Assembly (NCBI GenBank): GCA_963828075.1
Contig: CAWHDH010000017.1
Coordinates: 1,268,702 to 1,332,701 of the forward strand
DNA length: 64,000 bases
Direction: 5' to 3'
Source of the DNA: JACCYI01 sp963828075
GTDB taxonomy: Bacteria; Actinomycetota; Thermoleophilia; Solirubrobacterales; Solirubrobacteraceae
Shown: positions 8,932 to 18,378 of the stretch, in pieces
Position numbering within the stretch: the stretch's first letter is position 1
Layout of the letters: every line of letters begins with the position of its first letter
Notes under the pieces: model-generated
Database searches by the model: none
What the model was told of the DNA's origin: nothing
Seen by the model: the letters and a program-made list of their open reading frames with translations, nothing else
Position numbers and translations under genes: made by a program

Positions 8932-9278
8932 TCCAGCACGTCTCGCTCGAGGTCCGCCCCGACGACGTCCCCGCCGCCGTGGACTTCTGGCGGGTCCTCG
9001 GCTTCGAGCCGGTCAGGCCGCCGGCGACGGTCGCCGAGACGTCGGCCTGGGTCGCTCGCGACGGCCAGCAGATCCACCTGATGTTCCGCGACGACGCGGT
9101 CGCGCCGCCCAACGGCCACGTCGCGCTGCACGTGCCCGACTTCGCCGATGCGTGCGAGCGGCTCCGGGCGGCCGGTTACGAGCCCGAGGCGCGCCCGAAG
9201 CACTGGGGCGCCGAGCGCGCGTTCGTCCGCGGGCCCGGCGGGCACCGCGTCGAGCTGATGGCGGCGCCGCCGCCTTAG
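8928..9278 (+). CDS. VOC-superfamily (glyoxalase-like) protein
   Basis: This 116-residue single-module vicinal-oxygen-chelate fold protein starts at GTG 8928 inside the stop of the preceding gene. It shows the two beta-alpha-beta-beta-beta halves: MIQHVSLEVRPDDVPAAVDFW with the strand LGFEPV, then HVALHVPDFADACERLRAAGYE and the closing FVRGPGGHRVELM. Histidines at the start of each half and the terminal glutamate are candidate metal ligands, as in the family. The members range from glyoxalase I to bleomycin resistance and dioxygenases, so no substrate is assigned. The 3' end overlaps the convergent carboxylase gene by four bases. Confidence 0.75.
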   Translation: MIQHVSLEVRPDDVPAAVDFWRVLGFEPVRPPATVAETSAWVARDGQQIHLMFRDDAVAPPNGHVALHVPDFADACERLRAAGYEPEARPKHWGAERAFVRGPGGHRVELMAAPPP

Positions 9279-10798
9279 GCGGGGACGATGCCGTGGCGCT
9301 TGCGTGGCACGGGACGCTCGCGGCCGGCGGAGAGCGCGAAGCGCCGGACGACCTCCGCGCGGAGGTCCTCGGGCTGGACGACGGCGTCGATGACCAGCTC
9401 GGAGGCGAGGTGCAGGAGGTCGACGCCCTCGGCGTACTCGTCCATCAGCTCGCGGCGGCGAGCGTCGCGCGCCGCCGCGTCCTCGATCCCTTGCAGCTGG
9501 TTGTAGAAGACGGCATTCACCGCCGCACTCGGCCCCATGACGGCGATCGTGGCGGTCGGCAGGGCGATGCAGGCGTCGGGCGCGAAGGCGGGCCCGGCCA
9601 TCGCGTAGAGGCCGGCGCCGTAGGCCTTGCGGACGACCACCGACAGCTTCGGGACCGTCGCCTCCGACACCGCCGAGATCATCTTCGCCCCGTGGCGGAT
9701 GATGCCCTGGCGCTCGACGGCGGTGCCGATCATGAAGCCGGGCACGTCGGCGAGGAACAGCAGCGGGATGCCGAACGCGTCGCAGGTGGAGATGAACCGC
9801 GCCGCCTTGTCGGCGGAGTCGACGAACAGCACGCCGCCCTTGAACTTCGGCTGGTTGGCGACGATCCCGACGACGTGCCCGTCGAGCCGCGCGTAGCCGA
9901 CGATCAGCTCCTTGGCCCAGCGCTTGTGGACCTCGAGGAACGAGTTCTCGTCGACCAGGGCGTCGAGCAGCTCGTGCATGTTCCACGGCTTGTTCTCGTC
10001 GGCGGGGATGAGGTCCCGGATCGCGCCTGCCTCGGCGCTGGGCGCGGCGGGCGGGGCCACCGGCGGGGGCTCGTCGAAGCGCGTCGGCATGTAGCCGAGG
10101 TAGCGCTTGGCGAGGTCGATGCCCTCCTCGTCGGACTTCACCAGGAAGTGCCCGCAGCCCGAGACGCCGGTGTGCATCTTGGCGCCGCCCATCTCCTCGA
10201 GCGAGACCGTTTCGCCGATCACCATCTCGGCCATCCGCGGCGAGCCGAGGTACATCGACGCGTTGCCCTCGCGCATGATCACCACGTCGCAGAACGCGGG
10301 GATGTACGCCCCGCCGGCGGCGCTCGGGCCGAACAGGACGCAGACCTGCGGCACCGCGCCGGAGAGCCCGACCTCGTTGTAGAAGATCCGGCCGGCGTGG
10401 CGGCGGCCGGGGAACATCTGGACCTGGTCGGTGATCCGCGCACCCGCCGAGTCGACGAGGTAGACCATCGGGACGCGATGCGTCATCGCGGTCTCCTGGA
10501 CGCGCAGGATCTTCTCGACGGTCTTCGGGCCCCACGAGCCGGCCTTGACGGTGGGGTCGTTGGCCATCAGCGCGACCGGCCGGCCGGCGATCGTGCCCAT
10601 CCCGGTGACGACGCCGTCGGCGCCCAGCCCGTCGGCCTCCCAGTTGGCGAGCAGCGCGTCCTCGGCGAACGAGTCCGGATCGAGCAGCCGCGCGACGCGC
10701 TCGCGGACCGGCAGCTTGCCCTGCTCGCGCGCCTTGTCGCGGTGGCGCTCCGGCCCGCCGGCGTAGGCCCGCTCGTTGGCCTTCAGGACGTCGCTCAT
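9275..10798 (-). CDS. Acyl-CoA carboxylase, carboxyltransferase (beta) subunit
   Basis: This 507-residue biotin-dependent carboxyltransferase moves CO2 from biotin-BCCP to an acyl-CoA. Both crotonase-like halves are present. The N-terminal half has KLPVRERVARLLDPDSF, VYLVDSAGARITDQ and FGPSAAGGAYIPAFCD. The C-terminal half has GIVANQPKFKGGVLFVDSADK, FLADVPGFMIGTAVERQG and KLSVVVRKAYGAGLYAM. The GGAYIPA oxyanion segment is closer to methylcrotonyl-CoA carboxylase (GGAYVPA) than to propionyl-CoA carboxylase, and the neighbouring HMG-CoA lyase and enoyl-CoA hydratase agree with a methylcrotonyl role. No biotin carboxylase/BCCP subunit is in the window, so the partner must be elsewhere. Substrate is inference. 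Confidence 0.88.
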   Translation of the reverse strand: MSDVLKANERAYAGGPERHRDKAREQGKLPVRERVARLLDPDSFAEDALLANWEADGLGADGVVTGMGTIAGRPVALMANDPTVKAGSWGPKTVEKILRVQETAMTHRVPMVYLVDSAGARITDQVQMFPGRRHAGRIFYNEVGLSGAVPQVCVLFGPSAAGGAYIPAFCDVVIMREGNASMYLGSPRMAEMVIGETVSLEEMGGAKMHTGVSGCGHFLVKSDEEGIDLAKRYLGYMPTRFDEPPPVAPPAAPSAEAGAIRDLIPADENKPWNMHELLDALVDENSFLEVHKRWAKELIVGYARLDGHVVGIVANQPKFKGGVLFVDSADKAARFISTCDAFGIPLLFLADVPGFMIGTAVERQGIIRHGAKMISAVSEATVPKLSVVVRKAYGAGLYAMAGPAFAPDACIALPTATIAVMGPSAAVNAVFYNQLQGIEDAAARDARRRELMDEYAEGVDLLHLASELVIDAVVQPEDLRAEVVRRFALSAGRERPVPRKRHGIVPA

Positions 10799-10845
10799 CG
10801 GCGCGCCACGATATCCGGCCCGCAGCGTCGTAAGGTCGTCTCACC

Positions 10846-11819
<974 letters not shown>

Positions 11820-11823
<4 letters not shown>

Positions 11824-12797
11824 TCGACGCGCACGCGGATGACCGTCTCGTCGCCGTCCTCGTCGGTGCGCGAGGCGAGCGGGAGGTCGGTGGCCGGATA
11901 GGCGTCGGGCTCGGGCGGCAGCGGGCTGCGGGGGCGCAGCCCCGCCGCCATCGTGCCGGCGCCGAGCCCGAGCAGGAGGAGCGGCCACCACAGCAGCGAG
12001 TCGGCCAGGTCGTTGGTGTTGACGGCCAGCGTGACGAACAGCAGGAGGTTGAGCACGCCCAGGTACGCCGGGCCCGGCTGGCGGTCGACGGCACCGAACG
12101 CGACGAGGCCGCAGCCGCACACCAGGACGAGCAGCTCCCAGAGGGTCCCGGTCGCTTCGCCGCCGCCGAAGAACGTGAACAGCGGGACGCCACCGATGAG
12201 CGTGCCGGCGATCCCCAGGACGAGGAGCGCCGCGAGGTCGACGAGCAGCACGCTGGCGCGATACCGCTGCCCGCGCAGCTGCAGTGACCCGAGCACGATC
12301 CCGGTGGCGAGCACGAGCATCAGCCACCGGTAGGGGGTCGCGCTCTCGGGCGAGAACATCCAGTCGATCGCGTTCAGGAGCGCGATGACCCCCGCGATCG
12401 CCGCGATGAACACGCAGAAGCCCGAGTGCCGGCGCACCCCGGCGAAGAGCGCGACCTGGCCGAGCAGCAGCGAGCCCCAGACGACGGCTCCGGACGGGTA
12501 GCCGTCGTCGCCCGCGCCGAGCACGTCGGCGAGCCGGGCGATCGCAACCCCGAGCAGCACCAGGCCGGTGACGAGCAGCACCGACTGATACGCGGCCGGC
12601 GCCCCGTCCTCGAGCCGCGCCTGGTAGCCGAGCGCGAGCAGGAGCGCCGCCGCAAGCGCCGCGTACGCCAGATGGACCCCGTCGCCGACCGGTTCCTCCA
12701 GGCGCACCTGCGCCATCAGGATCCCGGTCGCCAGGACCACCGCGCCCGCCGCGATCAGCGGGCCGCGGTGGGCGGGCGGGCGCAGCAACTCGCGCAA
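11820..12797 (-). CDS. Polytopic membrane protein of unknown function
   Basis: This is a 325-residue hydrophobic protein with about nine to ten predicted membrane segments, for example GPLIAAGAVVLATGILMA, YQSVLLVTGLVLLGVAIARL, VLLVDLAALLVLGIAGTLIG and DSLLWWPLLLLGLGAGTMAAG. It ends in a charged cytoplasmic-looking tail (RTDEDGDETVIRVRVD). I do not recognise the family. The start is uncertain: a TTG at 12797 lies four bases after the stop of the upstream dehydrogenase gene and gives LRELLRPPAHRG before the first helix; there is no ATG before the first membrane segment. The tight spacing suggests it is co-transcribed with the 3-hydroxyacyl-CoA dehydrogenase. Confidence 0.65.
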
Positions 12798-12801
12798 CGG
12801 C

Positions 12802-13686
12802 TCAGATCCCGGCGTTGGCGACCGGGGCGTCGCCCGCGTAGTCGTAGAAGCCCTTGCCGGACTTCTGCCCGTACCAGCCGGCGGCGAGCATCTTGCGTAG
12901 CAGCGGCGGCCGGGCGAAGCGGCGCTCGCGGAACTCCTCGAACATCGCGTCGCAGATCGAGCCCATGGTGTCGAGCCCGACGAAGTCGGCGAGCTGGAGC
13001 GGGCCCATCGGGTGTGCGGCACCGGCCTTCATCGCCGCGTCGATCTCCTCGACCGAGCCGACGCCCTCCTCGTAGGCGCGGATCGCGTCGAGCATGTAGG
13101 GGACGAGCAGCCGGTTGACGATGAAGCCGGCGGAATCCCGTGTCTGGACGGTCAGCTTGCCCAGCTTCTCGCCGAAGTCCAGGCCCGCCTGGAAGGTTTC
13201 CTCACTCGTGGTGACGGCGCGGATGACCTCGACGAGCTTCATCACCTGCGCCGGGTTGAAGAAGTGCAGCCCGAGGAACTGCTCCGGGCGCGAGGTGGCG
13301 GCCGCCTGCTCGATCACCGGCAGCGACGACGTGTTGGTCGCGAACAGCGCCTCGGGCTTGACGATCGCGTCGAGCTCGGACCACATCGCCAGCTTGTCGG
13401 GCAGGCTCTCGGTGATCGCCTCGAGCACGAGGTCGCAGTCGGCGAGGTCGCCGTAGTCGAGCGTGCCGTGGATCCGGCTCTTGACCGCATCGGCCTCGGA
13501 CTGCTCCATCCGCCCCTTCTCGACGGCGCGGGCGAGCTGCTTGTCGATCCGCCCGACGCCCTTGGCGAGCTTGTCGGCGTCGACCTCGCGCAGGACGACG
13601 TCGAGGCCCGCCTGCGCGGCGACCTGCGCGATGCCATGGCCCATCAGACCGGCGCCGAGGACGCCGACCCGCTTGATCTCAGTCAC
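12802..13686 (-). CDS. 3-hydroxybutyryl-CoA / 3-hydroxyacyl-CoA dehydrogenase
   Basis: This 294-residue NAD(P)-dependent dehydrogenase oxidises a 3-hydroxyacyl-CoA, or works in the reverse direction. Start GTG 13686 is preceded by GGGAG and begins TEIKRVGVLGAGLMGHGIAQ with the Rossmann GxGxMG loop. ATNTSSLPV, GLHFFNPAQVMKLVEV with the catalytic His, and RDSAGFIVNRLLVPYMLDAI are all characteristic, and the C-terminal domain (GPLQLADFVGLDTM) is complete. Length is normal for the FadB2/Hbd group. It could serve acyl-CoA oxidation here, or acetoacetyl-CoA reduction for the ethylmalonyl-CoA pathway suggested by ccr and the mutase further right. Confidence 0.92.
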   Translation of the reverse strand: MTEIKRVGVLGAGLMGHGIAQVAAQAGLDVVLREVDADKLAKGVGRIDKQLARAVEKGRMEQSEADAVKSRIHGTLDYGDLADCDLVLEAITESLPDKLAMWSELDAIVKPEALFATNTSSLPVIEQAAATSRPEQFLGLHFFNPAQVMKLVEVIRAVTTSEETFQAGLDFGEKLGKLTVQTRDSAGFIVNRLLVPYMLDAIRAYEEGVGSVEEIDAAMKAGAAHPMGPLQLADFVGLDTMGSICDAMFEEFRERRFARPPLLRKMLAAGWYGQKSGKGFYDYAGDAPVANAGI

Positions 13687-13746
13687 GTGGAAGCTCCCTG
13701 TCTCTGGCTCAGAAGGCCGCGAGGCTACCCCTTGTAGGGTCCGGCC

Positions 13747-14529
13747 ATGGCCCCCATCGTGCAGACCGAGGACCGTGGCGCGGTGCGCCACGTGATCCTG
13801 AACCGTCCCGACAAGCGCAACGCGTTCAACGACGACCTCGTGCTCGCGCTCGGCGCGGCGCTCGGCGAGGCGGCCGACGACGAGGCGGTGCACTGCGTCG
13901 TGATCCGCGGCGAGGGGCCGATGTTCTCGGCCGGCATGGACCTCGCCTCGCTCAACGCGCTGGCTGCATCGCCGGAGGGCCTGCGCGCGAACCGCCGCGA
14001 CCTGATCGCCATCTGGAACCTCGCCGAGGAGATGCCCAAGCCGACGATCTGCGCGATCCACGGCGCCTGCATCGGCGGTGCCATGGAGCTCGCGCTGGCG
14101 TGCGACCTGCGGGTGATGGCGGATGACGCGCTGATCGGCATGCCCGAGACCCGCATCGGCCTGATCCCGGACGTCGGCGGCTCGTCGCGGCTGCCGGCCG
14201 TCGTCGGCCTCGGCCGGGCGAAGGAGCTGGTCATGACGGGCAAGATGATCGGCGCCGAGGAGGCCGAGCGGATCGGCCTGGTCAACCGCGTCGCTCCGGC
14301 CGCCGAGCTCGACGCGGCGGTCGACGCCCTCGCCGACGAGCTGCTGCAGTGCGCGCCCGTCGCTGTGGCGCTCGCCAAGCGGGTCCTGGACGCTGCGGCG
14401 AAGCCGGCGTTGACGGCGACGCTCGAGCTCGAGGTCACGATGCAGGAGGTGTGCGCACGGACGGCGGACTTCGCCGAAGGCGCGAGTGCCTTCAAGGAGC
14501 GCCGGCAGCCCGAGTTCAGCGGACGCTGA
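13747..14529 (+). CDS. Enoyl-CoA hydratase/isomerase family protein
   Basis: This 260-residue crotonase-fold protein hydrates an enoyl-CoA. Both catalytic glutamates of the hydratases are in place: GGAMELALACDL (first Glu) and GMPETRIGLIP (second Glu). The oxyanion loop MFSAGMDLASL and the N-terminal HVILNRPDKRNAFNDDL are also typical. It is divergent from the dehydrogenase gene across 60 bases and convergent with HMG-CoA lyase. In the leucine pathway the matching step is methylglutaconyl-CoA hydration; this assignment is contextual only, since the family covers many substrates. Confidence 0.88.
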   Translation: MAPIVQTEDRGAVRHVILNRPDKRNAFNDDLVLALGAALGEAADDEAVHCVVIRGEGPMFSAGMDLASLNALAASPEGLRANRRDLIAIWNLAEEMPKPTICAIHGACIGGAMELALACDLRVMADDALIGMPETRIGLIPDVGGSSRLPAVVGLGRAKELVMTGKMIGAEEAERIGLVNRVAPAAELDAAVDALADELLQCAPVAVALAKRVLDAAAKPALTATLELEVTMQEVCARTADFAEGASAFKERRQPEFSGR

Positions 14530-14652
14530 ACCCGGGCGGACCGACTACGACAGCGGATCCGGCCTGGGGAGGGGCGGATTCAGGGAAAGGAACGCCGGGG
14601 CGCCACCGGTTCTGACGCCATCCGGACGTCTGTAAGCCGATTCCTCCGAACT

Positions 14653-15564
14653 TCATCCGTTCCAGACGACCGGCCCGGCGGTCAGCAGGTGCGAACCCAG
14701 CGGACGGCCGAGGATCGCCTGCGCCGCGCGCGAGACCTCGAGCAGCGCGCCGAGGTCGATACCGGTCTCGGCGCCCATCTCGTGCAGCATCGAGACGACG
14801 TCCTCCGTGGCGACGTTCCCGGTCGCGCCCTTGGGAACGGGACAGCCGCCGAGCTCCCCGAAGCTCGACTCGAACGAGCGCACGCCCGCTTCGTACGCCG
14901 CGAAGACGTTGGCGAGCCCCTGCCCACGGGTGTTGTGGAAGTGCGCGGTGAGCTCGATGTCGTCGCCGAGCGCTTCGCGGGCGGCGGCGAAGAATGCGCG
15001 GACCTGGGTCGGGTTCGCCATGCCCGTCGTGTCGCCGAAGCCGATCTCCTGCGCGCCCGCGTCAGTGAGGCGGCGCGCGATAGCGAACACCCGCTCGGGC
15101 GGCACGTGGCCCTCGTAGGGACACCCGAACGCAACCGAGATCACGCCCTCGCAGCGCAGCCCGGCATCCCGCGCGCGGCCGAGGACGCGCTCGAGACCGC
15201 CGAGCGACTCCTCGATCGAGCGGTTGACGTTCGCGCGGTTGTGGCTCTCGGACGCGCTGAGGAAGACGTTGATCTCGTGGAAGCGGTCGCGGTAGACGAG
15301 CGCGTTCTCGAGGCCGCGCTCGTTGGGGATCAGCACCGACAGCGAGACACCGGGCGGCGGGTCGATGGCGGCGAGGACCTCGGGGCCGTCGGCGAGCTGC
15401 GGGATGACGTCGGCGCGGACGAAGCTCGTCACCTCCAGGCGCCGCAGCCCCGTCCGGGCGAGCGCGTCGACGAGCCGGACCTTCTCCGCCGTCGGGATGA
15501 TCTCGGGCTCGTTCTGGAAGCCGTCGCGCGGCCCGACCTCCCGGATCTCCACTCGCTCGGCCAT
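14653..15564 (-). CDS. mvaB: Hydroxymethylglutaryl-CoA lyase
   Basis: This 303-residue TIM-barrel lyase cleaves HMG-CoA to acetyl-CoA and acetoacetate. The N-terminal REVGPRDGFQNE carries the metal-binding Asp. ELTAHFHNTRGQGLAN supplies the two metal-binding histidines of the HxH type. GELGGCPVPKGATGNVATED is the family signature loop with the redox-sensitive active-site cysteine. VISVAFGCPYEGHVP and GFGDTTGMANP are further matches. Length is normal. It is the most specific marker for leucine catabolism in this region, together with acetoacetyl-CoA synthetase at 6449. It is convergent with the hydratase gene across a 123-base gap in which I see no convincing terminator. Confidence 0.93.
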   Translation of the reverse strand: MAERVEIREVGPRDGFQNEPEIIPTAEKVRLVDALARTGLRRLEVTSFVRADVIPQLADGPEVLAAIDPPPGVSLSVLIPNERGLENALVYRDRFHEINVFLSASESHNRANVNRSIEESLGGLERVLGRARDAGLRCEGVISVAFGCPYEGHVPPERVFAIARRLTDAGAQEIGFGDTTGMANPTQVRAFFAAAREALGDDIELTAHFHNTRGQGLANVFAAYEAGVRSFESSFGELGGCPVPKGATGNVATEDVVSMLHEMGAETGIDLGALLEVSRAAQAILGRPLGSHLLTAGPVVWNG

Positions 15565-15637
15565 CGCCGAGCGATTCTAGGTCGCGCGCAGTGCGCGACT
15601 CGCGTAACGACTGCCACGCCGTTGGCGTCATCGTCGA

Positions 15638-15991
15638 TCAGGTACGGCTGACGAGGCGGCGCTCGTGCGTGCCGGTGCCGATGACGCGGTCGCCGTCGGT
15701 CACCTCGACGTCGAAGCGCAGCTTCCGGCCGTCGGCGACCTCGCGCAGGCGGGCGCGGACGGTGCAACGCGAGCCCCTTGGCGCCGCGGCGACGTGCCGC
15801 ACGCAGACCTCGAACCCGACGCTCGCGGAGCCCTCCGGATAGTCGGATGCGACGGCGAGGATCGAGCAGCGCTCCATCAGGCCGATCATGCGCGGGGTCG
15901 CCAGGACGGGCGCGCCGAGCGCGCCGCCGACGTCGGTGAGCAGCTCACCATCGACCGTGAAGTCGAAGGCGTGCTCGAGACCCGGTTCCAT
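15638..15991 (-). CDS. Hot-dog thioesterase, fluoroacetyl-CoA-thioesterase-like
   Basis: This 117-residue hot-dog-fold protein starts at ATG 15991 (MEPGLEHAFDF). The segment VLATPRMIGLMERCS followed by VGFEVCVRHVAAAPRGSR resembles FlK-type thioesterases, in which Thr (in ATP), Glu (in MER) and His (in VRHV) form the catalytic set. RFDVEVTDGDRVIGTGTHERRLV is the usual closing strand pair. The role here is probably hydrolysis of some acyl-CoA; the substrate is unknown. It lies between HMG-CoA lyase and the divergent cofD, with a 54-base divergent promoter region. Confidence 0.8.
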   Translation of the reverse strand: MEPGLEHAFDFTVDGELLTDVGGALGAPVLATPRMIGLMERCSILAVASDYPEGSASVGFEVCVRHVAAAPRGSRCTVRARLREVADGRKLRFDVEVTDGDRVIGTGTHERRLVSRT

Positions 15992-16045
15992 CGCGGTGGA
16001 CCCTAGTAGACCCGCTGCCAGCCGGCAGACGCTAACTTCTGGCGC

Positions 16046-16978
16046 GTGGGCATCCTCCCGTCGTCCCCGGTCGTCGTGCTCGCCGGGGGCACCGGCGGAG
16101 CCAAGCTCGCGCGTGGGATGCTCGACGTCGCCGGCGAGGGCCTCGTCGTCGTGGCCAACCCGGGCGACGACATCGAGATCCACGGCGCCCACGTCGCGCC
16201 CGACCCCGACCTGATCGCGTACTGGCTCGCCGACCGCATCGATGCGCGCGGGTGGGGACTCGAGGGCGACACCTTCGCGGTGATGGACGGCCTGCGCGCA
16301 CTCGGCGCCGAGGTTTGGTTCAACCTCGGCGATCGCGACCTCGCCGTCGGCATCGAGCGCGCGCGGCGAATGGCCGCGGGCGAGCGGCTCACCGACGCCC
16401 TGGCCGCGCTGACGGGTGCCCTGGGCATCGGAGCGCGCATCCTGCCCCCGAGCGACGACCCCGTCCGCACCTTCGTGACGACCGCGGAGCGCACCTGGCC
16501 GTTCCAGGAGTTCATGATCCGCGCCGGCGGAAAGGACGGGGGGATCGAGATCCGCGACGTCGAGTTCCGTGGCGCCGGGCGGGCGGCGCTGACGCCCGAG
16601 GTCGCCGAGGCGATCGCGACCGCGCGGGCCGTCATCGTCGGGCCCTCGAACCCGATCATCTCGATCGGCCCGATCCTTGCCGTCCCCGGGATGCGCGAGG
16701 CGCTCCGTGCGACCCCCGCGCCGGTGCTCGCGATCTCCCCGCTCGTGGGCGGCCGTGTGCTCAAGGGCCCGACCGCGGCGTTCCTCGCCTGGGCCGGCCA
16801 CCCCCTCTCGGCCGACGGGATCGCGGCCGCGTACGACGGCCTGCTCGACGGCCTCGTCTGCGACGACCCGTGCGACGCGATGCCGTCGCTGCGCACCGAC
16901 GTTGACCTCTCGACGCCCGCCGACCGGCGGCGCGTGGCCGAGGAGACGCTGCAGTTCGCGGGGGCGCTCGCGGCCTGA
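16046..16978 (+). CDS. cofD: 2-phospho-L-lactate transferase (coenzyme F420 biosynthesis)
   Basis: This 310-residue CofD/FbiA-family enzyme transfers the 2-phospho-lactate (or phosphoenolpyruvate) moiety from its GDP-activated form to the deazaflavin Fo, making F420-0 (or its dehydro form). GTG 16046 starts a sequence with VVVLAGGTGGAKLARGM at the nucleotide-binding loop, VVANPGDDIEIHGAHV, AYWLADRID, VWFNLGDRDLAVGIER and VGPSNPIISIGPIL, all family hallmarks. It is separated by about 18 kb from fbiC, cofC and cofE at 32584-36240, so the pathway is split over two loci. It is followed closely by an SDR gene. Confidence 0.95.
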   Translation: MGILPSSPVVVLAGGTGGAKLARGMLDVAGEGLVVVANPGDDIEIHGAHVAPDPDLIAYWLADRIDARGWGLEGDTFAVMDGLRALGAEVWFNLGDRDLAVGIERARRMAAGERLTDALAALTGALGIGARILPPSDDPVRTFVTTAERTWPFQEFMIRAGGKDGGIEIRDVEFRGAGRAALTPEVAEAIATARAVIVGPSNPIISIGPILAVPGMREALRATPAPVLAISPLVGGRVLKGPTAAFLAWAGHPLSADGIAAAYDGLLDGLVCDDPCDAMPSLRTDVDLSTPADRRRVAEETLQFAGALAA

Positions 16979-16997
16979 GTCTGATTGTGTCCCGGCG

Positions 16998-17834
16998 ATG
17001 GATCGATCCCTCGCAGGCAAGACACTGTTCATCTCCGGCGCGAGCCGGGGCATCGGCCTCGCCATCGGCCTCCGGGCCGCCCAGGACGGCGCGAACGTCG
17101 CGCTGATCGCCAAGACGGCCGAGCCGCACCCCAAGCTCGAGGGCACCATCTACACCGCCGCCGAGCAGATCGAGGCGGCGGGCGGCACCGCGCTGCCGAT
17201 CGTCGGCGACATCCGCGACGAGGCGTCCGTCGCCGGCGCCGTGGCCCAGACCGTCGAGCGCTTCGGCGGCATCGACGTCTGCGTCAACAACGCCAGCGCG
17301 ATCAACCTCTCGGGTGTCCTCGACCTCCCGATGAAGCGCTACGACCTGATGCACGACATCAACACCCGCGGCACCTTCCAGGTCTCCCAGGCCTGCCTGC
17401 CGCACCTGCTCGAGGCGGAGAACCCGCACGTCCTCACCCTCTCTCCCCCGCTCAACCTGAACCGCCGCTGGTTCGCCCAGCACGTCGCGTACACGATCGC
17501 CAAGTACGGGATGAGCATGGTCGCGATCGGCATCGCGGAGGAGTTCCGCGACCGCGGCGTCGCCTCCAACGCGCTGTGGCCGCGGACGATCATCGCGACC
17601 GCCGCGGTCCAGAACCTCCTCGGCGGCGACGCGGCGATGGCGCGGTCGCGCCGGCCGGAGATCATGGCCGACGCCGCCCACGCGATCCTCACCCGGCCTG
17701 CGCGCGAGGCGACGGGGAACTTCTACATCGATGACGAGGTGCTCGCCGAGGAGGGCGTCACCGATCTGTCGGCCTATGGCTACGGCGACGCCGCCGCCGG
17801 CGACCTCCAGCTCGACATCTTCCTCGACGAGTAG
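16998..17834 (+). CDS. SDR-family oxidoreductase (HSDL2-like)
   Basis: This 278-residue short-chain dehydrogenase/reductase has the N-terminal TLFISGASRGIGLAIGLRAA, with the TGxxxGIG-type cofactor loop, and CVNNASAINLSG in place of NNAG. The catalytic Tyr and Lys sit in YTIAKYGMS. The position normally held by Ser reads TLSPPLNLNRRWF, as in the HSDL2-like branch. It has the extended C-terminal region of that branch (GNFYIDDEVLAEEGVTDLSAYGYG). It begins 20 bases after cofD and may be co-transcribed. The substrate is unknown; a lipid or acyl role is common among relatives. Confidence 0.87.
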   Translation: MDRSLAGKTLFISGASRGIGLAIGLRAAQDGANVALIAKTAEPHPKLEGTIYTAAEQIEAAGGTALPIVGDIRDEASVAGAVAQTVERFGGIDVCVNNASAINLSGVLDLPMKRYDLMHDINTRGTFQVSQACLPHLLEAENPHVLTLSPPLNLNRRWFAQHVAYTIAKYGMSMVAIGIAEEFRDRGVASNALWPRTIIATAAVQNLLGGDAAMARSRRPEIMADAAHAILTRPAREATGNFYIDDEVLAEEGVTDLSAYGYGDAAAGDLQLDIFLDE

Positions 17835-17967
17835 CGGCGCGCCCGCCGCGGCGCGGGTGGGCCGAATCGGGCCACCTCCCGGTTGTCATGTGCGCTCGGC
17901 TCGCGGCGGGACTGGCGGCATCGTTCGTGCCTGAACTGCGCGTTGAAGAGGAGGCTCTCCGTCCGGG

Positions 17968-18132
17968 GTGTGACTTCTGTGTGCTGTGGGGGGGCGGGCG
18001 CGTGGCGGCGTGCAGGTGCCAGAACGTCACACGCGAGAGCGATTTTCAAGAGCGATTTTCGATCGTGTGTGACGAGGTGGTTGCTCTACGACCGTCTGGT
18101 CACACGCGCCCGAAACGGGGCGCGGGTGTGAC
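17968..18132. repeat. Five alternating GTGTGAC / GTCACAC motifs with two hairpins and a tandem 13-bp duplication
   Basis: GTGTGAC occurs at 17968, 18067 and 18126, and its reverse complement GTCACAC at 18026 and 18099, so orientation alternates along 165 bases. The pair 18026/18067 flanks a tandem duplication of AGAGCGATTTTC(A/G) at 18036-18061. The pair 18099/18126 forms a compact hairpin with GCGCCC...GGGGCGC continuing the stem. The half-site resembles the TGTGA core of CRP/FNR-type operators, but the spacings do not match a standard operator. Function unknown. Confidence 0.7.
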
Positions 18133-18212
18133 GTCGCGGTTGTTGATCGGGTCCTGGCCAGCCTCGCCGAGCGCCAGCACGGTCTCGTCTATCGCACGCC
18201 CAACTCGTCGAC

Positions 18213-18296
18213 GGCACGGGGGTGGTTGACGTCACGGTTGACGACGACCTCTCATCGATGACGCGGTTCGGGGCCGCAGGGACCCCGCAAGAAGGG
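18213..18296 (-). repeat. Degenerate copy A of a dispersed palindromic repeat
   Basis: Read on the minus strand, this segment carries in order TTGCGGGGTC, CCTGCGGCCCCGAAC, GCGTCATCGATGAG and GTCAACCACCCCC (18218-18230). The same order of blocks occurs at 53400 and 61545 on the plus strand. Only one arm of the GGGGGTGGTTGAC inverted repeat remains here, so this copy cannot form the hairpins of the other two. The between-copy similarity lies in non-coding DNA, and no frame is conserved. Confidence 0.65.
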
Positions 18297-18378
18297 CAGA
18301 ACGCAGGGTCCTGAGCCAGTCGCTGTTGGGAGCTCAGCGCCAACGTTCTGCGCCTTTCATCGACATGCCCGGGTGCGG

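Larger units (their letters stand above)
17835..18378 (+). other. 544-base intergenic region rich in inverted motifs; no gene supported
   Basis: This gap lies between the rightward SDR gene and a leftward gene, so both neighbours end here. Its base composition is less GC-biased than the genes, with runs such as CGATTTTC. I find no frame with the codon bias of the neighbours; the longest open frame (17888-18229) has no recognisable protein features. It holds an alternating GTGTGAC/GTCACAC array, and a degenerate copy of the dispersed palindromic repeat described elsewhere. It may act as a bidirectional transcription-termination zone or be the remnant of a small mobile element. Confidence 0.6.

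Noticed and set aside
17968..18132. CRP/FNR operator
   Set aside because: TGTGA and TCACA halves are not six bases apart; spacings of about 20-50 bases do not fit.
17888..18229. 113-codon open frame in the gap after the SDR gene
   Set aside because: No coding-like codon bias, no family pattern, and the DNA is explained better by the hairpin and repeat structure.
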